Part shown: positions 45,973 through 55,590 of the stretch, piece after piece
Position numbering within the stretch: position 1 is the stretch's first letter
Layout: every line of letters begins with the position of its first letter
From: Actinomadura nitritigenes
GTDB lineage: Bacteria > Actinomycetota > Actinomycetes > Streptosporangiales > Streptosporangiaceae
Assembly: GCF_017573545.1 (NCBI RefSeq)
Contig: NZ_JAGEOK010000020.1
Coordinates: 115,396 to 179,395, forward strand
DNA length: 64,000 nt
Reading direction: 5' to 3'
Position numbers and translations under genes: made by a program
Notes under the pieces: generated by a model
Database searches by the model: none
Told to the model about the DNA's origin: nothing
The model's input: only the letters and a program-made list of their open reading frames with translations

Positions 45973-48069
45973 GTGACCGAGGACGGAGGTGGGGCGGACC
46001 TGATCCCGGGTCTGGACGACGTGCCCAGGGTGCCCGCCGCCAAGGCGCGGCAGGGGAAGGCGGCCGCGGGCGCGGGCGGCGGGAAGGCCCCGAAGAAGGG
46101 GGCGCGGCGCCCGGCGGAGGAGCGGCCCGTCGCGCGTGTCGCCGTCGACATGTCCCTCCCGCATCTGGACCGCCCGTTCGACTATCTGGTCCCGGTGGAG
46201 CTCGACGCGAAGGCCGTGCCGGGGTGCCGGGTGAGGGTGCGGTTCGCGGGGCAGCTCGTCGACGGGTTCCTGCTGGAGCGGGTCGAGGAGAGCGGCCATG
46301 ACGGGAAGCTCCTGTACCTGGAGCGCGTGACGTCCCCGGAACCCGTCCTCACCCCGGAGATCGCCTCGCTCGCGCGGGAGGTCGCCGACCGCTACGCCGG
46401 GACGTTCGCGGACGTGCTCAGGCTCGCCGTCCCGCCCCGGCACGCCCGCGTGGAGGCCGAGGCCGTCAAGGACGCCGCCGGGGAGGAGCCGGCGGCCGAG
46501 CCGGACGAGGGCGGGAACCCCTGGCTCGAATATCCGGCGGGCGCGTCGTTCCTGACCGCGCTGGCGGAGGGCAGGGCGCCGCGGGCGGTGTGGACGGCGC
46601 TGCCGGGGCCGGAGTGGGCGGCGGCCATCGCGCGGGCCGCGGCGGTGACGCTGCGCGCCGGGCGCGGGGCCCTCGTCGTCGTGGCGGACGGCCGTGACGT
46701 CGCCCGGGTCGACGCGGCGCTGGCCGCGGAGCTCGGGGAGGGGCGGCATGTCGCGCTGACGGCGGAGCTGGGCCCGGCCGAGCGGTACCGGCGGTGGCTG
46801 GCGGTGCTGCGGGGGAAGGCGCGGGCGGTGGTCGGCACGCGGGCGGCGATGTTCGCGCCGGTCGCCGATCTGGGCCTCGCCGTGCTGTGGGACGACGGGG
46901 ACGACGTGCACGCCGAGCCGCACGCCCCGTATCCGCATCCGCGCGAGGTGCTGGCGCTGCGCGCGCACCGGGCGAAGGCGGGCGCGCTGATCGGCGGGTT
47001 CACCCGGACCACGGACGCGACCGTGCTGGTCGAGACGGGATGGGCGCACGCCTTGGCGGCCGACCGGGCGCGGGTGCGGCGCGCGATGCCGCGCGTCCGG
47101 TACGTGGGGGAGGACGCGCAGCTCGCCCGGGACGCGGCGGCGCGCACGGCGCGGCTCCCGAATCTGGCGTTCGAGGCGGCGCGGCGTGCGCTCGAGGACG
47201 GGCCGGTGCTCGTGCAGGTCCCCAGGCGGGGATACGTGCCGGGCATCGCGTGCGGGCGGTGCCGCACCCCCGCGCACTGCGTCGCCTGCCAGGGGCCGTT
47301 GGCGCTGCCGTCGTCGCACGCGGCTCCCTACTGCCGCTGGTGCGGCCGGATCGCGGGCGACTGGCACTGCCCGGAATGCGGCTTCTTCCAGGTGCGGGCG
47401 ATCGTCGTGGGCGCGAAGCGCACGGCCGAGGAGCTGGGCCGGGCGTTCCCCGGCGTGCCGGTGCGGACGTCCGGGCGGGAGGCGATCCTGGAGCGGGTCG
47501 GCCCGGAGCGGGCGCTGGTGGTGTCGACGCCGGGCGCGGAGCCCCCCGCCGACGGTGGCTACGCGGCCGGGCTGCTGCTGGACGGCTGGGTGCTGCTGGG
47601 GCGGCCCGATCTGCGGGCGGGGGAGGAGACGCTGCGGCGGTGGATGAACGCGGCGGCGCTCGTCCGGCCGGAGGGGCCGGTGGTGGTGGCGGCCGAGGGC
47701 GCGCTGCCGGCGGTCCAGGCGCTCGTCCGGTGGGATCCGGTCACCTACGCCGAGCGGGAGCTGGCCGAGCGCCGGGAGGCCGGGTTCCCGCCGGCGGCGC
47801 GGATGGCGTCGCTGACCGCGACCCCGGCCGCGATCCGGGAGCTGCTGGCGGACGCGCGGCTGCCGGACGGGGCGGAGGTGCTCGGGCCGGTCCCCGTCCC
47901 GCGGCAGCCGGGCGCGGAGGGGCCGGAGAAGGAGCGCGCCCTCGTCCGGGTGCCGCGCGCGGCGGTGCCCGCGCTCGCGCGCGCTCTCAAAGAGGCCCAA
48001 GGCGTCCGAAGCGCGCGCAAGGCGACCGAGACCGTCCGTGTCCAGATCGACCCCCTCGAACTCATCTGA
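45973..48069 (+). CDS. priA: PriA-like primosome protein N' lacking helicase motifs
   Basis: 698 residues from GTG 45973. The N-terminal DNA-binding domain (about 55-150: VAVDMSLPHLDRPFDYLVP) and the Zn-binding region with paired Cys (CGRCRTPAHCVAC, YCRWCGRIAGDWHCPECG) identify PriA. The Walker A position reads TALPGPEWAAA instead of GxTGSGKT, and the DEEH box reads WDDGDD, so ATP hydrolysis is not expected. This degeneration is known in mycobacterial and other actinobacterial PriA. It probably acts as a DNA-structure-recognition and scaffold factor for replication restart. Confidence 0.93.
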   Translation: MTEDGGGADLIPGLDDVPRVPAAKARQGKAAAGAGGGKAPKKGARRPAEERPVARVAVDMSLPHLDRPFDYLVPVELDAKAVPGCRVRVRFAGQLVDGFLLERVEESGHDGKLLYLERVTSPEPVLTPEIASLAREVADRYAGTFADVLRLAVPPRHARVEAEAVKDAAGEEPAAEPDEGGNPWLEYPAGASFLTALAEGRAPRAVWTALPGPEWAAAIARAAAVTLRAGRGALVVVADGRDVARVDAALAAELGEGRHVALTAELGPAERYRRWLAVLRGKARAVVGTRAAMFAPVADLGLAVLWDDGDDVHAEPHAPYPHPREVLALRAHRAKAGALIGGFTRTTDATVLVETGWAHALAADRARVRRAMPRVRYVGEDAQLARDAAARTARLPNLAFEAARRALEDGPVLVQVPRRGYVPGIACGRCRTPAHCVACQGPLALPSSHAAPYCRWCGRIAGDWHCPECGFFQVRAIVVGAKRTAEELGRAFPGVPVRTSGREAILERVGPERALVVSTPGAEPPADGGYAAGLLLDGWVLLGRPDLRAGEETLRRWMNAAALVRPEGPVVVAAEGALPAVQALVRWDPVTYAERELAERREAGFPPAARMASLTATPAAIRELLADARLPDGAEVLGPVPVPRQPGAEGPEKERALVRVPRAAVPALARALKEAQGVRSARKATETVRVQIDPLELI

Positions 48070-48182
48070 TCCCGGCGAGCCCGGCGGGGGCGTCCCTTCC
48101 GGAGGGCGCGGATTGCGGCGGCGCGGCGCGGCTGTGCCCGGAGTTGGCCCCCGCGGGAGGCGCGGGCCAATAGGGTTCTCGG

Positions 48183-50009
48183 GTGGCCGAGAACTGGGTG
48201 GAGACGACCGCGGGCGACCTGCGGCGCTGGGCGGACGAACGCGGCGAGAAGATCGACGGGCAGGGCGCTCACCTGCTGCTCGACCTCGCCGGGCGCGAGA
48301 TGGGGCTGGAGGGCCCGGACGCCCTCACTCCCGCCGCGCTCCGCGGGCTGCTGCTGGAGGTGTTCCCGGACACGGTGGTCGCGGGCGCCGACGAGGTGCC
48401 GTCCGTGCTGGACACGCTGCGCGCCATCGCGGCGTTCCTCGGCGACACCGGGGCCGTGACCGCCGAGCGCGCGGCGGAGCTGGCCGCCGAGATCGAGCGG
48501 CTCGCCCCCGAGTTCACCGAGGTGGTCGCCGCGACCGACAGCGCCGAGCGGCAGGTCGCCGCGGAGGTCGTCGCCGGCCTGATGGAGGCCGACGGGATCT
48601 CCCTCGACGACCAGCCCGCCGTCGAGGAGTGGATGCGGGAGTTCGAGGCGCTGCCCGACGAGGAGCGCTACTCCCGCGCCGAGGAGTACCTGCGCCGCAC
48701 CGAGGACCTCGTCGTGCCGCCGGTCCGGCTGGCCCCCGTGGCGGACCTGGCGGACGCGGCGCGCCGCTCCGGGCTGACCGCCGAGATCCGCGCGCTGGCC
48801 GAGTGGACGGGCGAGCGGGCGCTGACCGAGCTGGACGAGCTGACCGCGGCGGACGCCGAGGCCGCGGTCGCCGCGCTCGGCCTCGCCACGCCGCGCCGCC
48901 TCCCCGATGTCGAGGTCGGCGACCAGACCGACCTGCCGGAGCTCGACCGGCTCTGGTGGGCCGCGACCGAGGCCGGGGTGATCCGCGCGGAGGGCGGCAA
49001 GGCCGCGGCGGGCCCGGCGCTGCACGACCTCGGCTCCGACGACGACGAGCGCGTGCTGCGCCTCTGGCTGCGGCTGCTGGACTCCGTCGCCGTCCCCGAG
49101 CACGACCCGTCCGACGGCCTCGACGCGATCGAGCTGGTCCAGAACGAGCTGACCGGCGTGCTGATCCACCTGTACGAGCAGGAGGAGCCCGCCACCCCCG
49201 GCGAGCTGGCCGACGCGCTGCTCGGCCACGTCGCCGAGGCCTACGAGATCTCCGACGAGCGGTCGCTGGCGACGGCGGTGCGCGACGCGCTCACCCTCGA
49301 ACTGGACGACCTGGCCCGCTGGGGCGTCGTCGAGCCCGCCGGCGACGGGGGCCGCGCGCTCACCCCGCTCGGCGTGTGGGGCGTGCGGGAGCTGCTGCTG
49401 TCGGACGGGTTCACCGCGCCGGTCGTCGGGGAGCTGGCCGGCGCGCCGGCCGCCGAGCTGGTCGCCGGGCTCGCCTGGCACCGGCCCGAGACCGCCGACG
49501 AGGAGATCGACGGGTGGCTCGCCTCCCACGACGTCAAGGACGCCGCCGCCGACCTGCTGGACGTCATGCGCGGCGGCGGGCCGGGCGCCCGCAACCTCGC
49601 CGCCGCCGTCCTGCACCGCGTCGGGCCGGAGGCCGCGCCGGTGGTGCGGGCCGCGCAGGAGCACCCGCTCGTGTCGCCCTACGCGGCGCTCTGGCTGAAC
49701 GCGGCGGGCGACCCGGCCGGCCGTGAGCTGTCCCGCACCGAGTACCTGTGGGTGTTCGTCGACACCGTCGCCGGGATGCTGGAGACAGCCGAACCGGAGG
49801 AGGCCGTCGCGGCCGCGCTGGTCGACGCGCCGCCCGGGGCGGAGATGCGGGAGATGGTGGACGAGCTGTGGCGCACCGACCACCCGGGCGTCGCGGACGT
49901 CCTGGAGGCGCTCGGCGACCACCATCCCGACAAGGCGACCGCCAAGGCGGCCCGCACCGCCGCCTACAAGGCCCGCTCGGCGCGGACCGCCGGGAGCGGC
50001 GGCGTGTGA
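48183..50009 (+). CDS. Large acidic helical protein of unknown function
   Basis: 608 residues from GTG 48183. Strongly acidic and helical throughout, no signal peptide or membrane helix. Repeating Leu-rich helices such as LDTLRAIAAFLGDTGAV, EEWMREFEALPDEERYSRAEEYL, DAIELVQNELTGVLIHLYEQ and AEPEEAVAAALVDAPPGAEMREMVDELWRTDHPGVADVLEALGDHHPD suggest a HEAT/ARM-like solenoid, especially near the C-terminus. Basic last 20 residues (KATAKAARTAAYKARSARTAG). Lies between priA and def in an otherwise housekeeping block, so it is probably widespread among relatives. Not recognised. Confidence 0.8.
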   Translation: MAENWVETTAGDLRRWADERGEKIDGQGAHLLLDLAGREMGLEGPDALTPAALRGLLLEVFPDTVVAGADEVPSVLDTLRAIAAFLGDTGAVTAERAAELAAEIERLAPEFTEVVAATDSAERQVAAEVVAGLMEADGISLDDQPAVEEWMREFEALPDEERYSRAEEYLRRTEDLVVPPVRLAPVADLADAARRSGLTAEIRALAEWTGERALTELDELTAADAEAAVAALGLATPRRLPDVEVGDQTDLPELDRLWWAATEAGVIRAEGGKAAAGPALHDLGSDDDERVLRLWLRLLDSVAVPEHDPSDGLDAIELVQNELTGVLIHLYEQEEPATPGELADALLGHVAEAYEISDERSLATAVRDALTLELDDLARWGVVEPAGDGGRALTPLGVWGVRELLLSDGFTAPVVGELAGAPAAELVAGLAWHRPETADEEIDGWLASHDVKDAAADLLDVMRGGGPGARNLAAAVLHRVGPEAAPVVRAAQEHPLVSPYAALWLNAAGDPAGRELSRTEYLWVFVDTVAGMLETAEPEEAVAAALVDAPPGAEMREMVDELWRTDHPGVADVLEALGDHHPDKATAKAARTAAYKARSARTAGSGGV

Positions 50010-50117
50010 GGTCCGCGTGATCCCTCCGTAGACTGGAGGCCGCGACACCCACGGTCCCGCCCGGCGCGCCCCCACGAGCGGGCGCGCGGCGCCCCACCCG
50101 CAGGAACGGAGTCCTCG

Positions 50118-50663
50118 TTGGCCGTCAAGCCCATCCGCCTCTTCGGCGACCCTGTGCTGCGCACGCCCGCGGAGCCGGTGAAGGACTTCGACAAGGAGCT
50201 GCGCCAGCTCGTCAAGGACCTCACCGACACGATGATCGACGCTCCCGGGGCGGGCCTGGCGGCGCCGCAGCTCGGCGTGGGCCTGCGGGTGTTCACCTAC
50301 TACGTCGACGACCGGCTCGGGCACGTGGTGAACCCGACGCTCGACCTGTCGGACGAGCAGGAGACCGACGACGAGGGCTGCCTGTCGCTGCCCGGCCTGG
50401 CGTTCCCGACGCCCCGCTCGGTCGGCGTCGTGGCGAAGGGCTTCAACATGCACGGGGAGCCGATCACGCTGGAGGGCACGCACCTGCTCGCCCGCTGCGT
50501 CCAGCACGAGACCGACCACCTGGACGGGATCATCTTCATCGACCGGATGGACCCCGAGCAGCGCAAGGCCGCGATGAAGGCGATCCGGGAGGCCGAGTGG
50601 TTCGGCGACCCGGCGCCCGTCGTGAAGGAGTCGCCGCACCGCACCCTCGGGAAGGCGATCTAG
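50118..50663 (+). CDS. def: Peptide deformylase
   Basis: 181 residues from a TTG start at 50118 (ggaacggag upstream). The three metal and catalytic motifs are intact: GAGLAAPQLGV, EGCLSLPG and QHETDHLDG. It removes the formyl group from nascent proteins, the reverse partner of the fmt product encoded 1 base downstream. Start choice: the residues after TTG (AVKPIRLFGDPVLRTPAEPV) fit the family N-terminus. Confidence 0.96.
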   Translation: MAVKPIRLFGDPVLRTPAEPVKDFDKELRQLVKDLTDTMIDAPGAGLAAPQLGVGLRVFTYYVDDRLGHVVNPTLDLSDEQETDDEGCLSLPGLAFPTPRSVGVVAKGFNMHGEPITLEGTHLLARCVQHETDHLDGIIFIDRMDPEQRKAAMKAIREAEWFGDPAPVVKESPHRTLGKAI

Positions 50664-50664
50664 A

Positions 50665-51591
50665 GTGCGCCTCGTCTTCGCGGGAACCCCCGAGACCTCC
50701 GTCCCGGCGCTGGACGCGCTGCTCGCGTCCGACCACGAGGTGGCCGCGGTGGTGACCCGCCCGGACGCCCGGTCCGGGCGCGGCCGGCACCTGGATGCGA
50801 GCCCGGTCGCGGTCCGCGCCGCCGAGGCGGGCGTCGAGGTGCTCAAGCCCGCCAAGGCCCGCGACCCGGAGTTCCTCGACCGGCTTCGCGCGATCGCGCC
50901 CGACTGCTGCCCGGTCGTCGCCTACGGGGCGCTGCTCCCGCGCGAGGCGCTGGACATCCCCCGGCACGGCTGGGTGAACCTGCACTTCTCGCTGCTGCCG
51001 GCGTGGCGCGGCGCGGCGCCCGTCCAGCGGGCGATCCTGCACGGCGACGACGTGACCGGCGCGGCCACGTTCCAGATCGAGGAGGGCCTCGACACCGGCC
51101 CCGTCTACGGGGTGCTCACCGAGCCCATCCGCCCCACCGACACCACGGGCGACCTGCTCGGACGGCTCGCCGTCGCGGGCGCCGGCCTGCTGCTCGACAC
51201 GATGAACGGCATCGAGGCCGGCGTCCTCGAGCCGCGCCCCCAGCCCACCGAGGGCGTGTCGCACGCGGCCAAGCTGACCCCCGAGGACGGCCGCGTCGAC
51301 TGGCGGACGCCCGCGCTGCACATCGACCGCCTGGTCCGCGCCTGCACGCCCGCGCCGGGCGCGTGGACGACGTTCCGCGACGCCCGCCTCAAGCTCGGCC
51401 CCGTGCGTCCCGCCCCGGACGCGGAGGGGCTGGCGCCGGGCGAGCTGCGCGCCGGGAAGAAGGAGGTGCTGGTCGGCACGGCCACGCACCCCGTCGCGCT
51501 CGGCGACGTCCAGCCGCAGGGCAAGCGCCGCATGGCGGCCGCCGACTGGATCCGCGGCGTCGACCTCACCGACAAGGACGCGTTGCACTGA
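50665..51591 (+). CDS. fmt: Methionyl-tRNA formyltransferase
   Basis: 308 residues from GTG 50665, one base after the def stop. Formyltransferase signatures: LVFAGTPETSVPALDALLAS, VVAYGALLPREAL, NLHFSLLPAWRGAAPVQRAILHGDDVTG and TFQIEEGLDTGPVYG, followed by the C-terminal OB-like domain (TPAPGAWTTFRDARLKL). It formylates initiator Met-tRNA. Stop overlaps rsmB start (ctgatg). Confidence 0.96.
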   Translation: MRLVFAGTPETSVPALDALLASDHEVAAVVTRPDARSGRGRHLDASPVAVRAAEAGVEVLKPAKARDPEFLDRLRAIAPDCCPVVAYGALLPREALDIPRHGWVNLHFSLLPAWRGAAPVQRAILHGDDVTGAATFQIEEGLDTGPVYGVLTEPIRPTDTTGDLLGRLAVAGAGLLLDTMNGIEAGVLEPRPQPTEGVSHAAKLTPEDGRVDWRTPALHIDRLVRACTPAPGAWTTFRDARLKLGPVRPAPDAEGLAPGELRAGKKEVLVGTATHPVALGDVQPQGKRRMAAADWIRGVDLTDKDALH

Positions 51592-53012
51592 TGCCGCAGA
51601 CCCGTGGCGGCCGCGGCCGCCCCGACCGCAACCGCAGGCCCGGCGGCCCCCGCCGGACGGGCCGCCCGCAGGACCTCGTCCGGCGCACCGCGTTCGACGT
51701 GATCCGCGCCGTCGAGACCCGCGACGCGTACGCCAACCTGCTGCTGCCCACCCGCCTGCGCGACCGCGGCATCACCGGCCGCGACGCCGCCCTCGCCACC
51801 GAGCTGACCTACGGCACGCTGCGCGGCCGCGGCACCTACGACGCGGTCCTCGCCCTGTGCAGCGACCGCGAGCTGCGCCGCATCGACGCGCCGCTGCTGG
51901 ACGTGCTGCGCCTCGGCGCCCACCAGATCCTCGCCACCCGCATCCCGCCGCACGCCGCGGTCGGGACGGCGGTGGAGCTGGCGCGGTCGGTGTCGGGCCC
52001 CGGCCAGGCCAAGTTCGCGAACGCGGTGCTCCGCAAGGTCGCCTCCCGCGACCTGGACGCCTGGCTCGCGATCGTCGCGCCCGCCGACGCCGACGCCACC
52101 ACCCGGCTGTCGGTCGCGCACAGCCACCCGAAGTGGATCGTGTCGGCGCTGCGCGACGCGCTCGGCCCGGACCGCGACGAGATCGGCGCCCTGCTGGAGG
52201 CCGACAACGCGCGCCCCCGGGTGACGCTGGTCGCCCGTCCCGGCCGCGCGACCGCGCAGGAGCTCTACGACGCGGGCGCCGCGCCGGCCCTGTACTCGCC
52301 GTACGCGGCCGTGCTGGCGGAGGGCGACCCGGCGCACATCGACGCCGTCCGGGAGGGGCGCGCCGCCGTCCAGGACGAGGCGAGCCAGATGGTCGCGCTC
52401 GCGCTCGCGGCGGCGCCGCTGGACGGCCCGGACGCCCGCTGGGCGGACGTCTGCGCCGGCCCCGGCGGCAAGGCGGGCCTGCTGTCGGCCGTGGCCGCCG
52501 GGCGCGGCGCGCGCCTCCTCGCCGCCGACGTCCAGCCGCACCGCGCGGGCCTCGTCAGGCGCGCGGTCGACGACCGGACGGGCGTCGTCGCGGCGGACGG
52601 CACCGCCCCGGCGTGGCGCCCCGGCGCGTTCGACCGCGTCATGGTGGACGCGCCCTGCACCGGCCTGGGCGCGCTGCGGCGCCGCCCCGAGGCCCGCTGG
52701 CGCCGCGGCCCCGAGTCGGTCGCCGAACTCGGGCCGCTGCAGCGCCGGCTGCTGGCGACCGCGCTGGAGTCGGTCCGCCCCGGCGGCGTCGTCGCCTACG
52801 TCACCTGCTCGCCGCACCTCGCCGAGACGCGGGTGGTGGTGGACGACGTGCTCCGCGGCCGCGACGACGTCGAACGGCTCGACGCGCCCGCCGTCCTCGC
52901 CTCGGTCGCGGCCGGCCTCACCGGCGCGGGCGACGGCCCGTACGCGCAGTTCTGGCCGCACCGGCACGGCACCGACGCCATGTTCCTCGCCCTCCTGCGC
53001 CGCGGGGACTGA
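51591..53012 (+). CDS. rsmB: 16S rRNA m5C967 methyltransferase RsmB/Sun
   Basis: 473 residues from ATG 51591. A basic Arg/Gly-rich 30-residue N-terminus, then a NusB-like RNA-binding domain (about 30-165: AFDVIRAVETRDAYANLLLP, LLDVLRLGAHQIL, FANAVLRKVASRDL), and a SAM-dependent methyltransferase domain with DVCAGPGGKAGLLSAVAAGRGARLLAADVQPHR and the two catalytic Cys in MVDAPCTGLGALRRRPEARWRR and YVTCSPH. Coupled with fmt. Confidence 0.95.
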   Translation: MPQTRGGRGRPDRNRRPGGPRRTGRPQDLVRRTAFDVIRAVETRDAYANLLLPTRLRDRGITGRDAALATELTYGTLRGRGTYDAVLALCSDRELRRIDAPLLDVLRLGAHQILATRIPPHAAVGTAVELARSVSGPGQAKFANAVLRKVASRDLDAWLAIVAPADADATTRLSVAHSHPKWIVSALRDALGPDRDEIGALLEADNARPRVTLVARPGRATAQELYDAGAAPALYSPYAAVLAEGDPAHIDAVREGRAAVQDEASQMVALALAAAPLDGPDARWADVCAGPGGKAGLLSAVAAGRGARLLAADVQPHRAGLVRRAVDDRTGVVAADGTAPAWRPGAFDRVMVDAPCTGLGALRRRPEARWRRGPESVAELGPLQRRLLATALESVRPGGVVAYVTCSPHLAETRVVVDDVLRGRDDVERLDAPAVLASVAAGLTGAGDGPYAQFWPHRHGTDAMFLALLRRGD

Positions 53013-53019
53013 TCCGCCG

Positions 53020-53967
53020 GTGCTCACCGGCTTCATGCTCGCGATGACGTACCTCGGCAGCGCCGGGTTCTACATCCCGGCGCTGGTGGTCCTCTACTGG
53101 TGCGTGCACCCGCGGCTCGCCGCGCGCGCGATCGTCCTGCTGTCGTTCGGGTCGACGCTCAACACCGTCCTGAAGCTGGTGTGGCACGCCCCGCGCCCGT
53201 TCTGGACGGACCCGTCCATCGACGGCCGGCAGCCGCTCGCCTCGTTCGGCATGCCGTCGGGACATGCCCAGAACGCGGTCGTGACCTGGGGCTTCCTCGC
53301 GTCCCGGACGCGCCGCGCCGGCGTGTGGGCGGCGGCGGTCGCCCTCATCGCGCTGATCGGGGTGTCGCGGGTCTACCTGGGCGTGCACTCGCCGGGCCAG
53401 GTCCTCGCCGGATGGGGGATCGGCCTGGGCGTTCTGGTCCTCGGGCTGTGGCTCGAACCGCGGGTCGTCCCGTGGTGGAGCGGGCGCCCGCTGCTCCTGC
53501 AGGCGGCGATGGCGCTGGTGATCGCGCTGGCGTTCCTGGGCGGGGCGTGGCTCGCCGTCCGCTCCCTGCACGGCTGGCACTGGCCCGCCGCCTGGGCGAG
53601 GGCCATCGTCGCGGCCGGCGGGCACACCCGTCCCCTCACCGTGAACGAGGCGGCCGCCGCCTCCGGCGGCCTGTTCGGGATCCTCGCGGGGATGTCGATC
53701 GCCGCCGCGCGCGGCTGGTTCGACGCGGGCGGCCCCCTCCCGCGCCGCCTCGCGCGCCTGCCCGTCGGTGCCGCGGGCGCGGGCGCGGTCTCCCTGCTCG
53801 ACCTGCTCCCGTGGCCCCACGCGGCCGGGGCGTTCGCCGTCCAGGCGCTGCTCGCCCTGTGGGCGACGGCGGGCGCGCCGGAGGCGTTCGTCCGGCTCGG
53901 CCTGGCGCGCCGGGCCACCCCCGCGCTCACCCGGCCGGGTGATGGGCCGGACGAACCGGCCCAATAG
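53020..53967 (+). CDS. PAP2-superfamily membrane phosphatase
   Basis: 315 residues from GTG 53020. The three PAP2 motifs are present: KLVWHAPRP, PSGHA and SRVYLGVHSPGQV. Six or more hydrophobic helices, with extra hydrophobic segments and Arg/Ala-rich loops at the C-terminus (about 170-300). Likely substrates are lipid phosphates such as undecaprenyl pyrophosphate or phosphatidic acid. Lies between rsmB and rpe in the same direction. Confidence 0.9.
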   Translation: MLTGFMLAMTYLGSAGFYIPALVVLYWCVHPRLAARAIVLLSFGSTLNTVLKLVWHAPRPFWTDPSIDGRQPLASFGMPSGHAQNAVVTWGFLASRTRRAGVWAAAVALIALIGVSRVYLGVHSPGQVLAGWGIGLGVLVLGLWLEPRVVPWWSGRPLLLQAAMALVIALAFLGGAWLAVRSLHGWHWPAAWARAIVAAGGHTRPLTVNEAAAASGGLFGILAGMSIAAARGWFDAGGPLPRRLARLPVGAAGAGAVSLLDLLPWPHAAGAFAVQALLALWATAGAPEAFVRLGLARRATPALTRPGDGPDEPAQ

Positions 53968-53979
53968 ACTCGGGGCATC

Positions 53980-54657
53980 ATGGCACCACAGATCGCACCG
54001 AGCATCCTCTCCGCGGACTTCGCCCGCCTGGCCGAGGACGTCGCGCTCATCTCCGGCACCGCCGACTGGGTGCACGTCGACGTCATGGACAACCACTTCG
54101 TGCCCAACCTCACCCTGGGCCTCCCGGTCGTCGAGGCGCTGCTCAAGCACAGCGCGCTGCCCCTCGACTGCCACCTGATGATCGAGGACCCGGACCGGTG
54201 GGCGCCGCAGTACGCCGAGGCCGGGGCGGGCTCCGTCACGATCCACGCCGAAGCCGCCAAGGCGCCGATCCGGACGCTGCGCGCCATCCGCGCCGCCGGC
54301 GCGCGCGCCGGGCTCGGTGTGAATCCCGCCACGCCGGTCGAGGGCTTCGAGGACCTCCTCGGCGAGATCGACATGCTCTTGCTGATGACCGTCGAACCCG
54401 GCTTCGGCGGCCAGAGGTTCCTGGACGTCGTGCTGCCGAAGGTCCGCCGCGCCCGCGACATGATCAAGGGCCGGGACCTGCCGGTCTGGGTCCAGGTGGA
54501 CGGCGGCGTCAGCGCCGAGACGATCGAGCGCTGCGCGGAGGCCGGCGCGGACGTCTTCGTCGCGGGCAGCGCCGTCTACGGCGCCGACGACCCGTCCGAG
54601 GCCGTCCGGAGGCTGAAGGCGCAGGCGGAGAAGGCGACCGCGGCCGCCGCGTGGTGA
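53980..54657 (+). CDS. rpe: Ribulose-phosphate 3-epimerase
   Basis: 225 residues. TIM-barrel motifs: APSILSADFARLAEDVALI, WVHVDVMDNHFVPNLTLGLPVVEALLKH, DCHLMIEDPDRW, LLMTVEPGFGGQRFLD, WVQVDGGVSAETI and GADVFVAGSAVYGADDP, including the catalytic Asp pair. Pentose phosphate pathway. ATG start. Confidence 0.96.
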   Translation: MAPQIAPSILSADFARLAEDVALISGTADWVHVDVMDNHFVPNLTLGLPVVEALLKHSALPLDCHLMIEDPDRWAPQYAEAGAGSVTIHAEAAKAPIRTLRAIRAAGARAGLGVNPATPVEGFEDLLGEIDMLLLMTVEPGFGGQRFLDVVLPKVRRARDMIKGRDLPVWVQVDGGVSAETIERCAEAGADVFVAGSAVYGADDPSEAVRRLKAQAEKATAAAAW

Positions 54658-54672
54658 GGGTTCGGTGACGGC

Positions 54673-55311
54673 ATGGTGACACTGCCCTGTACCGCCGTCC
54701 TGTTCGACGTGGACGGCACGCTCGTCGACTCGACCCCGCTGGTCGAGGCCGCCGCCCGCGTCTGGGCGGCGGAGTACGGGCTTGACGCCGGGGACTTCCT
54801 GTCGGGCGCGCACGGCCGCCGCACGAGCGACCGCGTCGCCGACTTCCTGCCCGCCGACCGGGTCGCCGCGGCCACCGCGCGCCTGGACGCGCTGGAGGCC
54901 GAGCGCACCGGCGGGATCACCGCGCTGCCCGGCGCCCTGGCCCTGCTGACCGCGATGAGCGGCATGCCGTGGGCGATGGTGACGTCCATGGACAAGGAGC
55001 AGCTCCGCGTCCGGACCGGGGTCGCCGGCGTCCCGCTGCCGCCCGTGGTCATCACCGCCGAGGACGTCGCGCGCGGCAAGCCCGACCCGTCCGGCTACCT
55101 GCTGGCGGCCGACCGCCTCGGCGTCGACCCGGCGGCCTGCGTGGTCGTCGAGGACGCCCCGGCCGGCATCGCCGCGGGCCGCGCCGCGGGCGCGACCGTC
55201 CTCGCCGTGGGCACCAGCCACGACCGGGCCGAGCTGACCCGGGCGCACGCGATCGTCCCGGACCTGACGCACGTCGCCACCGCGCCCGGAGGCCTGCGCC
55301 TCGCCCACTGA
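54673..55311 (+). CDS. HAD-superfamily phosphatase (subfamily IA)
   Basis: 212 residues. Motif I LFDVDGTLVDSTPLVEAA, motif II MVTSMDK, motif III GKPDPSGYLLAADRLGVD and motif IV VVVEDAPAGIAAGRAAGATVLAV. A helical cap sits at about 15-85. Sugar-phosphate phosphatases of the same type often accompany rpe or rib genes; a role in dephosphorylating the riboflavin precursor is possible because it precedes the FMN riboswitch, but this is inference. Starts 15 bases after rpe. Confidence 0.9.
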   Translation: MVTLPCTAVLFDVDGTLVDSTPLVEAAARVWAAEYGLDAGDFLSGAHGRRTSDRVADFLPADRVAAATARLDALEAERTGGITALPGALALLTAMSGMPWAMVTSMDKEQLRVRTGVAGVPLPPVVITAEDVARGKPDPSGYLLAADRLGVDPAACVVVEDAPAGIAAGRAAGATVLAVGTSHDRAELTRAHAIVPDLTHVATAPGGLRLAH

Positions 55312-55590
55312 GCCGCACGCCCGGCCGCGGGGGGACGGGCCGGGTCCGGGCCGCGCCGCCGGGCCCACGTTGGGAATGGCGGTCACCACGGGCCTCGGCG
55401 GCGCGGAGTCGGATGCGGGGAGCGGAGGCCGGATCCGGATCGGGGTCTACCCGGTGCCGGAGATCGTTGAACGTTGAACCGCGCAAGGATAAGCCGAGCG
55501 AGCGCTTGGTCGTCCGCATGCGGCCGTGGCGATGCTCACATAGGGCGGGGAATGGTTTGCATGGCACACTGGTTCCCAAAGCATGAACGC
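55312..55590. other. Leader before the FMN riboswitch
   Basis: No gene. The stretch includes the presumed promoter of the rib operon; ataagc/tagggc-type hexamers near 55490 and 55543 are possible but not convincing. Nothing else recognised. Confidence 0.4.

Noticed and set aside
47745..50855. Long minus-strand frame across the 608-residue gene, def and fmt
   Set aside because: Antisense to def and fmt, which are certain; the sequence has no family marks.
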